From NCBI GenBank assembly GCA_023374025.1, contig SIJG01000012.1, forward strand, positions 964,492 to 1,028,491: DNA of 64,000 bases, read 5' to 3'. The DNA is from Heterodera schachtii (Eukaryota; Nematoda; Chromadorea; Rhabditida; Heteroderidae). The translations under genes were made by a program, and so were the position numbers. Under the pieces are notes generated by a model. It saw only the letters and a list, made by a program, of their open reading frames with translations, did not search any database and was not told the DNA's origin. Of the stretch, positions 11,501 through 22,789 are shown piece after piece (position 1 is the stretch's first letter; every line of letters starts with the position of its first letter).

Positions 11501-13504
11501 AGGAATATTAAAGGTTGGCCCCCCTCTTTTGAGCGTGGTTATGCAAAATTTCTAAAAATTAAAAAATTTCTTAAAATAAAAAAATGATGGACCCAATTTT
11601 GGCCGTTTTACGGCAAAAAACTTGTAAAAATAGTGGAAAATGGAGGTCCGACGGTGCCGATAGGCGCCGCCGGGAAAAATTTTGGAAATTTGAGTGCTAT
11701 TTGTTACGAAAATTGCCTATTAAATTTTTAAATTTTCGTTTGGGGGAGGGGAATTCGAAAAAATTTTCCACTATTTGCTGGAAAATTTTTAAAAATTTTC
11801 ATTTCGGGGGGCAGGGCGGGAATTCCCCCCCCCCCCCCCTCCCCCCTAGATACGCCCTTGCGTGCGGGTTTTGGAATTCGGCTCTAGTTATATTAAAATG
11901 GCAAATGGGGGTTTTTTCGTTATTTTAATGAAATATGATAAAAAAATCATGCAAAATTTCAAAAAATGCCTTCCTGATTTTTTTAAGAAAAAAAAGGATT
12001 TAGAGACGCCAAATATTTAAGAATTCTCATTGGACTCCGAAAACAGCTAATTGTTTGAACTTTTTTTTTAGATTGGCGATTTTGGGCTGGCCCGTGAGTT
12101 TGGCGATCCGATCAAGCCGTACACGCCGGTGGTTGTCACGCTGTGGTACCGTGCGCCTGAACTGCTGCTGGGCACTAAGGCAAGCCTTTTTTAAAAAATT
12201 CTATTTTTTTTTTTGAAATTTCGAAATCCCACGTAAAACGGTTCAAATAAGCACGAGGAATCTGGCCAAAAATTTCTTTATATACTATTAATTAGTTTTT
12301 ATTTGTTCAAATTATTCAGCTTTATACAACGCCTGTCGACATGTGGTCGGTGGGGTGCATTTTTGCCGAGTTTCTGAAGCTTGAGCCACTGTTTCCGGGC
12401 CGTACTGAAATTGATCAAATGCAGAAAATTTTTAAGGTATCTGTTTAAATATTGTCAAATTTGGTGGGAAAATTGAAATTCTACCTTGAACAAATTATCA
12501 AATTATTTTACATTTTGATAAAAATTCGTAAAAAACAAAAAAAAATTTTTTTATTTTTTTTGGATTTGTCTCTTCATATTTGAAAAAAACAACAAATTTT
12601 TATTGAGTTTTTAGTTAAAATAATAATTTCCAAAAAAATGTACATTTATTTTTTTGTTTTACAGGAAGTCGGCACACCCAATGAGCAAATTTGGCCCGGC
12701 TGTATGGAATTGCCTGGGATGAAAACCGGCGTTTTTGCGGACACACCGTACAATCAGTTGAGGAAGAAATTTGCCTCCGAACTGCCTGATGATGACGGCT
12801 TTGACCTGCTGAACAAGTGGATATTTATTTATTTTATAAAAATTGATTAAAATTAATTTTATAAATAAAAAATATTAATTTTTCCCCCAATTTTCGGCTG
12901 CTCACGCTGAACCCGTCAAAGCGATTGGACGCCGAGACGGCGGTGGTCAGCAAATGGTTCAACAACGACCCAAAACCGGCACATCCTTCCACATTTCCAA
13001 CTGTGAATTTTGCACAAAAAAATAAAATAAAATTCTCACAATAAGTTCTATTAAATTTAAATCAATTTTTTTTTTGTATGTTTTTTGAAAAAAAAAAATT
13101 TTTAATCTAAATTTTATTTTTAATATAATAATGAATAAATTAAAATTTTGTAAATACGGTCAATATTATTTTTGTTTTTTTTTATTATATTATTAATTTT
13201 TTGATTATTTATTTGGAATTAATAATTACATGAAACTTATTATTTTTTTAAAATTTTTTTTACCTTTTTTTCTTATTAATCTGTAAAAAAAATATTTTTT
13301 TTTTCTTTAAAATTTTTTTTATGTTATGTCAAACTCAATTAAATTTTTGTTTTAATAAAGAATTTTATTTAGTGGCCAGCCAAAAGTGAGCAGAACCGTC
13401 GTCCAATAAAAGATGTTGGTGTTGGTGGGGGCCGTGCTCAACAACAGCCGCCGCCGAGGCCGACCGGAGGATTTACGCTTCGATTTGATGCGCCAAAATT
13501 TTAA
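5585..13504 (+). CDS. cdk-11: Cyclin-dependent kinase 11 (PITSLRE Ser/Thr kinase)
   Basis: CDK11 kinases act in the nucleus with L-type cyclins on transcription and splicing. Exons: 5585-5729, 6317-6483, 6702-6827, 7234-7498, 7879-8010 (or to 8257), 9020-9488, 9910-10076, 10395-10572, 10879-11003, 11199-11313, 11392-11513, 12072-12179, 12320-12436, 12665-12816, 12897-13002, 13373-13504. The first half is charged and low-complexity (acidic, Lys/Arg, Gln/His), as in animal CDK11. The kinase domain shows the Gly loop GTFGVVY, catalytic-Lys motif VALKRLK, the diagnostic [30 protein letters not shown] and DMWSVGC. The C-terminus has FPTWPAKSEQ and ends in a Phe-x-Leu-x-Phe motif, both matching animal CDK11. 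Oddities: a GC donor after 12179, an acceptor reading TTTTCG before 12897, and frame breaks in the acidic exon 9020-9488. A 42-nt in-phase exon at 5790-5831 is possible. About 875 residues. Confidence 0.93.
11610..11860 (-). mobile_element. Truncated hAT-like MITE in a kinase intron
   Basis: Lies inside the intron 11514-12071. Its right end, read in reverse, begins CAAGGGCGTATCTAGGGGGG, matching the terminal type of the elements at 3162 and 53015. It has the poly-C run and the GC hairpin (11650-11671). No matching left end or target duplication was found, so it appears truncated; the left limit is approximate. Confidence 0.6.
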
Positions 13505-13671
13505 GAAATAAACGAAAAAAACCATTTTTTTTTTAAATTTTGAAATTAAATTAATTTCAATTTCCAAATAAAGTGATCAGCCAGATTTTCATCAATCAGT
13601 TTCTTTCACTTATAACCAATTTTGATGAGGAAGGGAGATGAACTTTGAATGGGAATGGATAAATCATAGCT

Positions 13672-14483
13672 GTGCAAGGGGGGGGGGGGGGGTCGTGACG
13701 CCGAACGCAAGGGGTCGGCGGGTGTCGAACGCACGAGGCGGGGGGGGGGGGGTCGAGAAAAAAGGGAGAAAGGAAAAAAAGGAAAGAAAAAAGAGAGAGA
13801 AAAGGAAAGGGGAAAAAACGAGAAAAGGGAACGGCAAGTTCAAGGAAAGGGTCGCGCATTGCGTTCGACTAACCCTGAGGGCGATTTGTCGAACGCAAAA
13901 TGGGGACTTGAAAATTGACTATTTCCCTAAAAATTTCGCCAAAATTTTCCAATTTTTCTGCGTTCGACATCCTTTCCTCGTGCGTTCGAACGCAAGAGGA
14001 GGGGCTGAATAATTCCTAAAATTTTGCCTATTTTTTAAAAATCTCATTAAAAATTCCTAAATTCTCGTAAAAGTTGACCCAAAATCGCAAAAATTTTGTC
14101 ATTTTTTGGTGAAAATCTGTTAACAAAGCACAATTAAAATTTCAAAAATTTTCCCGGCGGCGCCTATCGGCACCGCCTGACCCAACCCCCCCCCCCCCCC
14201 CCCGTTCTCCAAAAGTTTTTTGGAAAAAGTGCAACGCAAAAAAACTGGCATGAAAAATGCAAAAGATGGTCGCGCAAAAATTGGCCGGCCGTTGACAAAA
14301 GGGCTCCGCAAAAAAAAGGTCTTGAAAAGCAGAAAAAAAAGGTCTTGAAAAGCAGCAAAAAAAAAAAAAAAAAGGTCCACCGGGGCAAAAATGGTCGCCC
14401 GCAAAAATTTTGACGCTGACCCCCCCTAGGGGGGGGGGGGTCATCGCCGAACGCACGACCCTTTTCCTGACCCCCCCTTGCAC
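13672..14483. mobile_element. Inverted-repeat element with G-run termini and GC hairpin
   Basis: Begins GTGCAAGGGGGG and ends CCCCCCTTGCAC. GCCGAACGCA-type words recur near both ends in inverse orientation. The GC hairpin is at 14156-14177. Two AAAGGTCTTGAAAAGCAG-like direct repeats lie near 14320-14350. No clear target duplication is present. The GT-rich/GGGG runs and GTCGAACGCA repeats are unlike the neighbouring gene DNA. Confidence 0.6.
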
Positions 14484-16118
14484 ACTTTCACAACCCCCTA
14501 GGAATTTTTTTCGAAATTTTTCCCGATTTTCAATGTATTTTGAGGTGTTCCGGTCACCATGAAGTAGTGATTGACCTGATCAAGTTGTTGTAAAAGTGGA
14601 CTGACCCAGATGAACTGGGTGATATGTTTGACATTCGTTTTTAAATGGCAGAACATTCATTAGAAAAAGAAAAAAATATATTTATTTCCCCATTTTCCCC
14701 GGGGATATGCTTTTGCGTATATTGCCATTATTAGCATGTAATTTTAATGATCCAGACAAACTTCACAAAAATATTGCATACATTTTTATTTTATTTTAAA
14801 TTCTTCAGTTGTTAAAGTTAATTTTAAATTATTTTAAAACTTTTTCGTTTTTGGGATTTAAGTTTTTTAAAACTTTTCATTTAATTTTTTTAAATCATTT
14901 TTGAAGCCCAAATTTAATTTATTTTATACATATCTTCCTTGTTTAACCAAATTAAGCATCTTTTAAATATGCTGGTTAAAGTGACTAAAGCTATAATTTA
15001 AGTCAAATTCCTATTCCATTTCTTAAATAACATATTTATTAAGACAGAAATTATTTAACAGCATAAAACATATAATTAAAATGTATTTTAATGTGCTATA
15101 TAATTTGTATTTTGATGTGCTAATTACCCCCAATTAGCAAGGTGTTCGGCAAACTCCTTTTCTCTTGTCTTTGTGTGACGGTCTGTCCTCTTGTTTTCGC
15201 ACACTTTCTCATCCGTTTCTTTTTTCTCTCTTTACGTCTTTCTCGTGCCTTCCCCCTCCCCCCGGCTAATGAGATATCCATATCATTTCTCGAATATATA
15301 TTATTTCAAAAATTTAATTACGAATTGATTTCATTTTTTTTTAATTTGTCCTCTTGGTTAAAAATCGTGCCAACACGGCAAATGAATGAATGAATGATTT
15401 GTCGTTTAGCGCCGCGATTCATTAATTTTTAATTAGAATTTGGCGTAAACAATTAGTATTGTCTGTCTTTTCGGGTGAAAAATCCGCGCGAATTTTGCTA
15501 AGCCATCTGTCATAATTTTTTAGAATGTTTTTAATTTGTAGCAACAATCCGTAGTTTAGTAGAGAATTAATTTTCATCACAAAATTTTCAATTAATTTAT
15601 ATTTTTATATATTCTCTTAATAAAAAGGAAAATAATTATTTTTAAAATTTTCAAATCATCCAATTTTTCGGACCATTGACCATGAAAATGGAAACATCAT
15701 CCATTTTCTTCTTCTTTTTTTTTGTACTTTTCAAAATTTATCTGTATTAAATTCCTCTTAAATTGATTTTCTTTTGTTTTGTTTAAAATCAGTTTTCAAG
15801 TTTCGCTCCCAAAATTAGAAATAAAAATTGCAATTTTCAAAGTTTTTTTGCGGCGCGTTTTTTTTTTCAAAATTTTTTGCAAACGGTTCCGATAACGGCG
15901 CCAGAAAAAATTTTGAAATTTTTAATGAGATTTTCGTAAGCAAAAGACGAAATGACTCATTGTCAAGCATTTGTCGGTCCATACGGGAATGGCTTCGAGA
16001 GAACGCCTAGTTGGCCAACAAAAAAAAAATGCTTTGAGACATAATGCCAAATTTAAAAATTTTAAGACGCAATTTTAGCGCTAATTGAGATATGCCAAAT
16101 TTAAATTTTAGCACTAAA
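14484..16118. other. AT-rich intergenic region with a decayed hairpin copy
   Basis: No exon supported between the kinase and the first receptor gene. Around 15885-15903 the sequence GGTTCCGATAACGGCGCC is a degraded form of the shared GC hairpin, in a context of C/T and poly-T runs. A short (AATG)n run sits near 15383. The promoter of the receptor gene should lie in the last few hundred bases; I see no diagnostic element. Confidence 0.4.
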
Positions 16119-19100
16119 ATGTCGTTCTCTTCCTACAACACCTCCGCTTTTTACTCATCCGCTTCCGAAATTGCCGTGGATTTTGTGGATTGGATGAATA
16201 CCGGTCTGGCAAATGCCATGCTTAAAAAGATCACTTTTGTCTGTCTGTGTGCCGTTGGCATTTTGGCGTTCCGCCTGTTGCTGCTCGCCCGCTTCCGTCC
16301 CGCCGTTCTGCGCGTGCCGGAACTGTCCCGCGCACTGCTCACCTATCTGTGCTTTCATACTGTCGGCGCTGCCATCTCACTACCGTACAATGCCTTTGTG
16401 GTGATGGCATTCTATTTTGACACGGCAAATGCTCGGGTACGGTAGAAAATATTTTTGTTGTGCCTACCAGGGAGGGAGCGATGACACGGAATTGCGATTT
16501 CCGAAGTTTTTTTGAGTCAATGGCAACTCGTATAAAAGGCAATGCATAAAATAAACTTTTTTTTTACAAATAAAGCCAAAGTTTAAGCCTAGGCCTAAGC
16601 AAGCCTAAGCCTAGGCTTAGCCTAAAGCTTAGGCCTAAGCCTAGCTTAAACCAAGCCTACGCATTGTACGGGTTGCCTTTTGTACGAGTTGTCAGTATAC
16701 CATTTTTTGGGCACGGAATTCCGAGTTTCGAAATTTTTTTAGGGATTCCTAATCCCATCTCTGGTGCCCCAACCTCAGTTATGATTTGAAAAATTGGTAC
16801 TGAATCCGAAAGCATTATGTCATTAAATTCGGGGACCCTACCCGATTACCCCTCCCCCCACATTTGCGCAGGAATTTTAGGAATTTGCGTAAAAATGCTA
16901 ACCCTAGCTCCTCCAATTAAAAGATTTCAAAAAAAATTTAAAAAACAATTTGCAGCATTCCGCTGGCACCATTTACACCGTTTACTGGCTGGGCCAATGG
17001 CAAAATTCGTACACGCTAATCTCACCGTTGGCCGTCCTATTTCTGACCATGGAACGATGCTTCATCATCAAATTGGCCACAAACCCGACCAAACAGGCAC
17101 GAATTGAGCGCCGTTTGTGCTGGGTCGGCATTGGCACAATGTTGGCCGCTTATTCAGCCAGTACATTCATTTACATAGACGAACTGCCGTTGAACATCAC
17201 CAATCGTATGTCGTATATGATGTTTGAGACTGATATGTCTGTTTCCCTATCCATGACCAATCTTGGTATCATTCGTAGCCCAAAATAAAACCAAATTAAG
17301 AATTTTTCGGTTTCCAACCAGGAAAATTACTTTCAAATCTCTTATAAAATGGGATTTTGTAGAAAAAAAAAAGAAAACTCGCCCGGTGGGAATCGAACCT
17401 ACGGCCTTCCCATGCCGAGGAAGGATCTAACCGACTACGCTACGTGCACCACCTTTTAAGCTTATCCCACGTCCTTTATCCCACTTTCTTTTGCCGGGTG
17501 TTTTTCAAAAAACTATCAAAATTAAATTTTTTTTTAAATTTATTACGCTAAGGGCTACTTGAGTGTTAGTAAGAAAATTTAAGTGTTTTAATCAAAAGTT
17601 TTTAATAATTTTTTTGACTAACGCCCATTTTGATGGTTTTGAGTAACTTCATAGCACCCGCCGTCTGAATAACATTACCGTACCTTGTCTCTGTAAGTAT
17701 CGTACCACTGACGCATTTTCCTGGTTACGCTGCATTTTTGATCACCTCCCCAAATTGTCGTTTATGAGCTGTACTTAAAAAATTACGCAATTTCCTTCCC
17801 TTTCCAGTACAGGCAAGTGATTGCGAGTCGTTTTCCTGCCTGATGCTAAAATGGGGCAACATGCCACAACTGTTTTTCAAATGTACAATCAGCATTTTGA
17901 ACATTGTTTGCTGTGTGTATTTTATGCGCAGCTTACACTCAGTCAATGTGCTGTTGAAAATGGTAAAATTCAACAAAAAAAAATTAATGAAAAAATTAAT
18001 TAATTTATTTTTCTAAAATTCTACAAAAAATGAAAAAATTATTAATTTATTTTCCTAATGTTTTATAAGAACAATTGCATGATCATCGTCACAATATGCT
18101 TTGAGCTGTGCCTGAATTTTGTGCCCGCTTTGGTCAGCATTGGCTTCAAATATGTGAGTACTGTAAGGATTGAGCGCGTCCAGCGGCGGACGGTTAAAAC
18201 GCTTTAAAGCGGAGGCATAACAATCCAGAAAGGGCCGAGGGTTCAATTCCCGCCCAGGTCTACCATTTTGCCCAACCTTTATTGTAGGTTTTTTTTGGGA
18301 AAACATTTAAATTTGGATGAAATTTCCATTTTCCAACAAATTTTTTTGCGCGAAAAAAAGTACGAGTTGGCTTTTTACCTTCTCTCTTTGCACCTTATGG
18401 ATGAGCGCGAGTGGAGGTTTTTTTTCTCGACTCGGGAAATTTATGGTTTCGATTTTTCCTTGGGATTCAACGGGTTTTTTTTTGTGGGGAGGGGGGGTCT
18501 CTACCCTTGAATCGAGAAACCACTAATTTTTTGAGTCTAAATTTCGTTTTTTTTTTAAATTTTTTCGACGAAGACTACCGTCGGCGTCATTTCTCGTTCT
18601 CGAGAACCTACCTTTGGGGATTTATTTTATTTATCTGCTGTATTAAGCTATGCCTAGAACCTAACATTATGAGAGCGACCAATTTTTTTAAACCTATGGA
18701 TGCAAAATGGGAAATCAAAATTAATTATTAAATTACGCTCATTAAGCCACATGCCAAAAAAAAACCAAACTCTTTTCGGGAATTCATTAATTAAATTGCT
18801 TTAATTACTATGCCGTTTATTTATTAAAGTTCGGCACCGGCCTGCTGTCTAACTTGTCCTCAACTTGTGCCGTGTTGGACGCACTTTGCTGTACCACTTA
18901 CTATTCGCTAGTGCTTGTGCCACCCGGCTGGTTCAAGTGGCGTGCCAACAATGTCCTTTTTTTGAAAAGCAAAAGCACCGTTAGCAATGGCACTGGGGGA
19001 GCCAGGCAACCGACGACGGCACAGCAGAAACAACACCAACGCCACAACACTCAGCAACAGCAACAACAACCACTTTCAACACTTTGCAACAACACAAATT

Positions 19101-19120
19101 CAAATTTGGGTAATGAGTAA
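16119..19120 (+). CDS. Seven-transmembrane chemoreceptor-like GPCR, paralogue 1
   Basis: Five exons join in phase: 16119-16436, 16956-17205, 17808-17962, 18070-18153, 18830-19120, giving 365 residues. Hydrophobic segments fall as TM1-TM2 in exon 1, TM3-TM4 in exon 2, TM5 in exon 3, TM6 in exon 4 and TM7 in exon 5. After TM3 the usual DRY box is replaced by Glu-Arg-Cys (MERCFIIKL). A conserved ELPLNIT follows TM4 and VPPGW ends TM7. The tail is Gln/Asn/Thr-rich (CAG/CAA runs) and cytoplasmic if the N-terminus is outside. The layout fits nematode serpentine chemoreceptors, but I cannot assign the sr family. It is the most diverged of four tandem relatives (others at 21287, 37418, 45531). All splice phases are consistent and no frame break is seen. 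Confidence 0.85.
16575..16665. repeat. Degenerate TTAGGC/GCCTAA tract
   Basis: Within intron 1 of the first receptor gene lies a run built from GCCTAAGCCTAGGCCTAAG-like words in both orientations. TTAGGC is the telomeric hexamer of many nematodes. Here it is imperfect, short and internal, so it may be an interstitial telomeric remnant or a chance palindromic AGGCCT repeat. Confidence 0.55.
17379..17455 (-). other. tRNA-like sequence (pseudogene or SINE head)
   Basis: In intron 2 of the receptor gene. Read on the minus strand it shows an A-box-like GCGTAGTCGGTTAGATC, an anticodon-arm-like CCTTCC/GGAAGG pair, and a B-box GGTTCGATTCC. The 5' seven bases do not pair with the 3' acceptor side (CGGGCGA), so I do not call a functional tRNA. 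Confidence 0.4.
18175..18270 (+). other. Second tRNA-like sequence
   Basis: In intron 4 of the receptor gene. GGCGGACGGTTAAAACGC resembles an A box and GGTTCAATTCC a B box, followed by CCCGCCCAGGTCTACC. The acceptor pairing partner is missing. It could be a decayed tRNA or the head of a SINE. Confidence 0.3.
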
Positions 19121-19816
19121 CGCCTGAGGGCACGCACCCCTTAATTCTTTCAGAATATGGGCATTATTTTTGAAAAAACCATTTAAAATATGTATTTTTA
19201 TTCAAATATTTATCATTTTCTTTGAATAGGGCACCGCCCCCCCCCTCCATTAGAGCCACTCCCACCCCCCTCCCCGCCCCTCTTAGGGGCTGAAAAATAG
19301 AGCCCCTGGGGCTACTATATTAGAGGAAATACGGTATTGTTGTTTCTTGAAAATTTTTGAATTTTTGTGATTTTTTAGTTAGTTCTCATCAGAATTGGCA
19401 TTGGATAAAAACTATGAACAAATTTCCATCTTTCGTTAAACTAATGATCACACATTTATATGGGGATTTGATTGTTTCTAACAAAAAAATATAAATTTTC
19501 TTAAAATATAATAATATTTTTAATTTTCTTTTTCTCAATTAAACAATTTTTCTAGCCCAATTTTACGACGAAAAAATCCTAAAAAATCATTAATATAATA
19601 TTTTCAGCTTTTGTGCCAGTTGGAACAGTCACACCATTAGATGCATGCACAGCAGATGAAAATAGTTCTGAAATTTGATATTCCAAAAATATTTAACCGT
19701 CTATAAAATAAAATAAATCGCAATTTAATTATTTAAAATTTTCAAAAATTATATTTTCGTGAAAAAGATGGATTTTTCATATTTCCATAGATTTTTTTAT
19801 TCTAATTTGTTATTAT

Positions 19817-20279
19817 TAGAGATGGGATTTTTAGGTGCTAAAAATCCCAAAAAGGCCAAAATAGGTGCTAAAAATTGGAAAAATCCAGTGTCTATCAATT
19901 TCGCCCGCACAATTGCAACTGGTCAAGAAAATAAATAAATAAATTTTGGAGACGAATTTTTGAGAAAATTTTTTATTTCTTAGGGGAATATTTTCTGAAA
20001 TTTTGGTCAATTTTTAGGGGTATATTTTTTAAATTTTTTGGGATCGATTCTTAGGGGTGTATTTCTCGTTTTTATTGGCATTTTTGCTATGAAATAGGTG
20101 CTAAAACTCGAAAAATGCCAAAATAGGTGCTATTGACCGAAAATCCAGTTTTAGGTAATTTTATGTGCTAAAAAGTCGCTCTAAATCGAAAATTGTTCGG
20201 AGAAAATGCTATTTTTGGGCTTCTCTCATCATTACTAAGCCGCAAAAAAATAGGTAAAAGCCTAAAAATCCCATCTCTA
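19817..20279. mobile_element. hAT-like MITE, TAGAGATGGGA termini
   Basis: Ends are TAGAGATGGGATTTTTAGG and its inverse CCTAAAAATCCCATCTCTA. Flanks are GTTATTAT and ATTATTAT, a near-perfect 8-bp duplication. The interior carries TTAGGGGTGTATTT and repeated AGGTGCTAAAA words. A second copy at 36202-36666 arose with the segmental duplication. Confidence 0.75.
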
Positions 20280-20282
20280 ATT

Positions 20283-20874
20283 ATTATTTTGGTTTTTATG
20301 GATTGTACGGTGTTTTTTTTTTGAAAGATTTCTTTTTTTACCCTTATTTTTTTTAGCATTTTTTTTTTGTATTTATTATTCATTTCGGCGCTGCGTTTGA
20401 TCAAATTCTCGTTCAAATTTCCACTTTTGCTTGAAAATTTTTGCATTTTTTAATGACAAAATTTTTGACAATTTTATCCAAAATCTCGAAAATTTCACTG
20501 TTGCCCACTTAGAAAAAATTGAATTTTTTTAAACCTTGCCCATTAAAAATGGTTTTTCTTTTAAGAAATTAGCTTTTCTCTATTAAAAAATTACTATCTC
20601 TGAACTTTTTGAATTTCATTCCTTGACACCTTTTACATTAAATTTTGTCAAAACCTGACGAAAAAATTTATTTTCAATCACATTTAATATGCTTTTCAAA
20701 AATTAATTATGCAAAAACAATCAAAATTACTCATGTGGTGAGATTGAATAAATACATCTGCCATTAATAATAATAATAAATTTAGCCGAAATGCTTAATA
20801 TGTATAAAAAGTCAGTTTCGCATTTTTGGTGTTTGACAAAAATGTCATATTCTCATGGCATTTTACGTTGTGTG
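20283..20874. repeat. Spacer block, copy 1 of 4
   Basis: A block starting near TGTACGGTG followed by a poly-T run precedes or follows each receptor unit. Copies lie at about 20283-20874, 26350-26941, 36670-37120 and 42295-42875. It contains no exon I can support. Its recurrence shows that the repeat unit of the cluster is block plus receptor gene. Confidence 0.7.
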
Positions 20875-21699
20875 TCACATTTAATAATTACCCAATAATT
20901 AGTTGAATGGAATTATACAAATTGTCACTGATAAATTTTTATTATTTTCCCACAATTACATTGGTTATGCACAGGAAATTTCATTTTTGGCATTATGTGC
21001 CGAAGGAAACGTAAATGCCAACCAAATTTTTATAAAAATGAATGAATGAATTGGACGGCAACCAATTACAAAATCAACCAAAATATTCTCACAAATTTGA
21101 GTTTCGTCACTCAAACTGCGGGAGCTTTCACGAAAATTTTCCATTTTATATACAAATATATATTTGGTTGGAACCAAAATTTTAAATCTGGCATAAATTC
21201 CTTTGATTTGAACCGAAATTTTAAAATTTGGCCCACAATAAATCCCTCAATTCTTGCTTGCCAAAAAATTAATTTTGCCGCCAAAAATGTCTACCAATTT
21301 GACTACAAATTTGACCGTTACTGGCACAATTATTGTCGATTTGATGAGCACCGGGCTGATCAATGCCGGCTTCAAGCAGTTCAGCTTTGTTTGCAAGCTG
21401 AATCACCGCCCTGCTGATCGCCCGTCTGTTGCTGCTCGCCCGTTTCCGTCCCGCCGTTTTGCGCGTGCCGGAACTGTCCCACGCGCTTCGCACCTTTTTG
21501 GGCTTTCACTTGGCCGGTGCCATTGTCACAATGCCGTACAATGCTTATGTGTCAATTGTGTACTATACATCCCCAGGCGTCGACAAGAGTGTACAAGTAA
21601 TTGGGTGCCAGTCAATCTTGACTGAAGTTTCTTTTCTCGAGAATGCCAGTCTTGACGAGACCATTTCTCGACGGTCGGTCAAACTTGATAGGGAAGATT

Positions 21700-21890
21700 T
21701 TCTCAAGTTCAATCAACGATGGCATATTGCCAATTTGGAGAGTTTTCTCAATCCCATAAATGACGGCATAATTGCCAATTTGGACAGTTTTCTCAAATCC
21801 CATAAATGACGGCATAATGCCAATTTGGACAGTTTTCTGAAATCCCACCAATGATGGCATACGTCAATTTGGACAGTTTTACTCATTTTT
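21700..21890. repeat. Short minisatellite in intron 1 (unit about 40-45 bp)
   Basis: Tandem units based on GGCATAATGCCAATTTGGAC plus a TTTTCTCAAATCCCAT-type segment. The same array occurs in intron 1 of B (about 37840-37965) and C (about 45940-46070), with different unit numbers and decay. Confidence 0.7.
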
Positions 21891-22789
21891 TGGCATTACG
21901 TTCTCTTAATGGCAATCTCGAGACTGAATCTTCTTTTTTCTCGACACCATGGCACACATCCCCATGCTTCGTTCAGCACAAACCATCCTCCTACAACATG
22001 TATGCGCTGTACTGGTTGGGCCAATGGCAAAACACGTACACAGCACTGTCACCGTTGGTCGTCCTGTTTCTGACTCTGGAGCGCTGTTTCGTCATCAAAT
22101 TGGCCACAACGCCGGCAACACGGGAAAAAGTTGAGCGACGGCTCAGCTGGGCCGGCATTGGCACATTGTTAGCCGCTTTAACGGCCAGCACATTGTTTTA
22201 CATAGACGAACTGCCGTTGAATATCACTGATTGTTGGATTTTGTGGAATTATTGTTTAATGTTGGACTCAAATTTTTATTTTTTGAATTTTATTTTTTTG
22301 ATTGATTTTCCGAAATTTTTTCTGGCTTTCGGTTAGGTTATGGCTAAGCTGAATAAGCCTATATATTTAAGCACTTCCCACTTCCCTGGAGGCATAAAAC
22401 CTGTTCGCCCAAATTTGTAAAGGAAAAATGAAAATTTCCCAAAACCACCCAAATTTTAATTGGGCACCAAAAATCAGGCTGAAAAAATATGCCAAAATTG
22501 GCGGATTAATCAAATTAATAAAAAAAATTAAATTAAACTAATAAACACCGATCAATTTCAGTATATGACATCGGTTGCCAGACAGTGTCTTGTGTGATGC
22601 GCAAATGGGACAACATGCCACAACTTGTCATCAAAGGCACCGCCGGCATTTTGAACATTTTTTGCAGCATTTATTTCCTTTACAGTTTGCACAAATTGCA
22701 AACAAGCCGTGCCACTGATGAAAATGGTAGGCAAAATAGATGGTCTTACAAGGGAAGGGCGTGAACTGTAAGTCGGAAAATGCAAGCTT

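Noticed and set aside
17379..18270. Two functional tRNA genes
   Set aside because: A- and B-box-like words are present but acceptor stems do not pair, so only tRNA-like sequences are reported.
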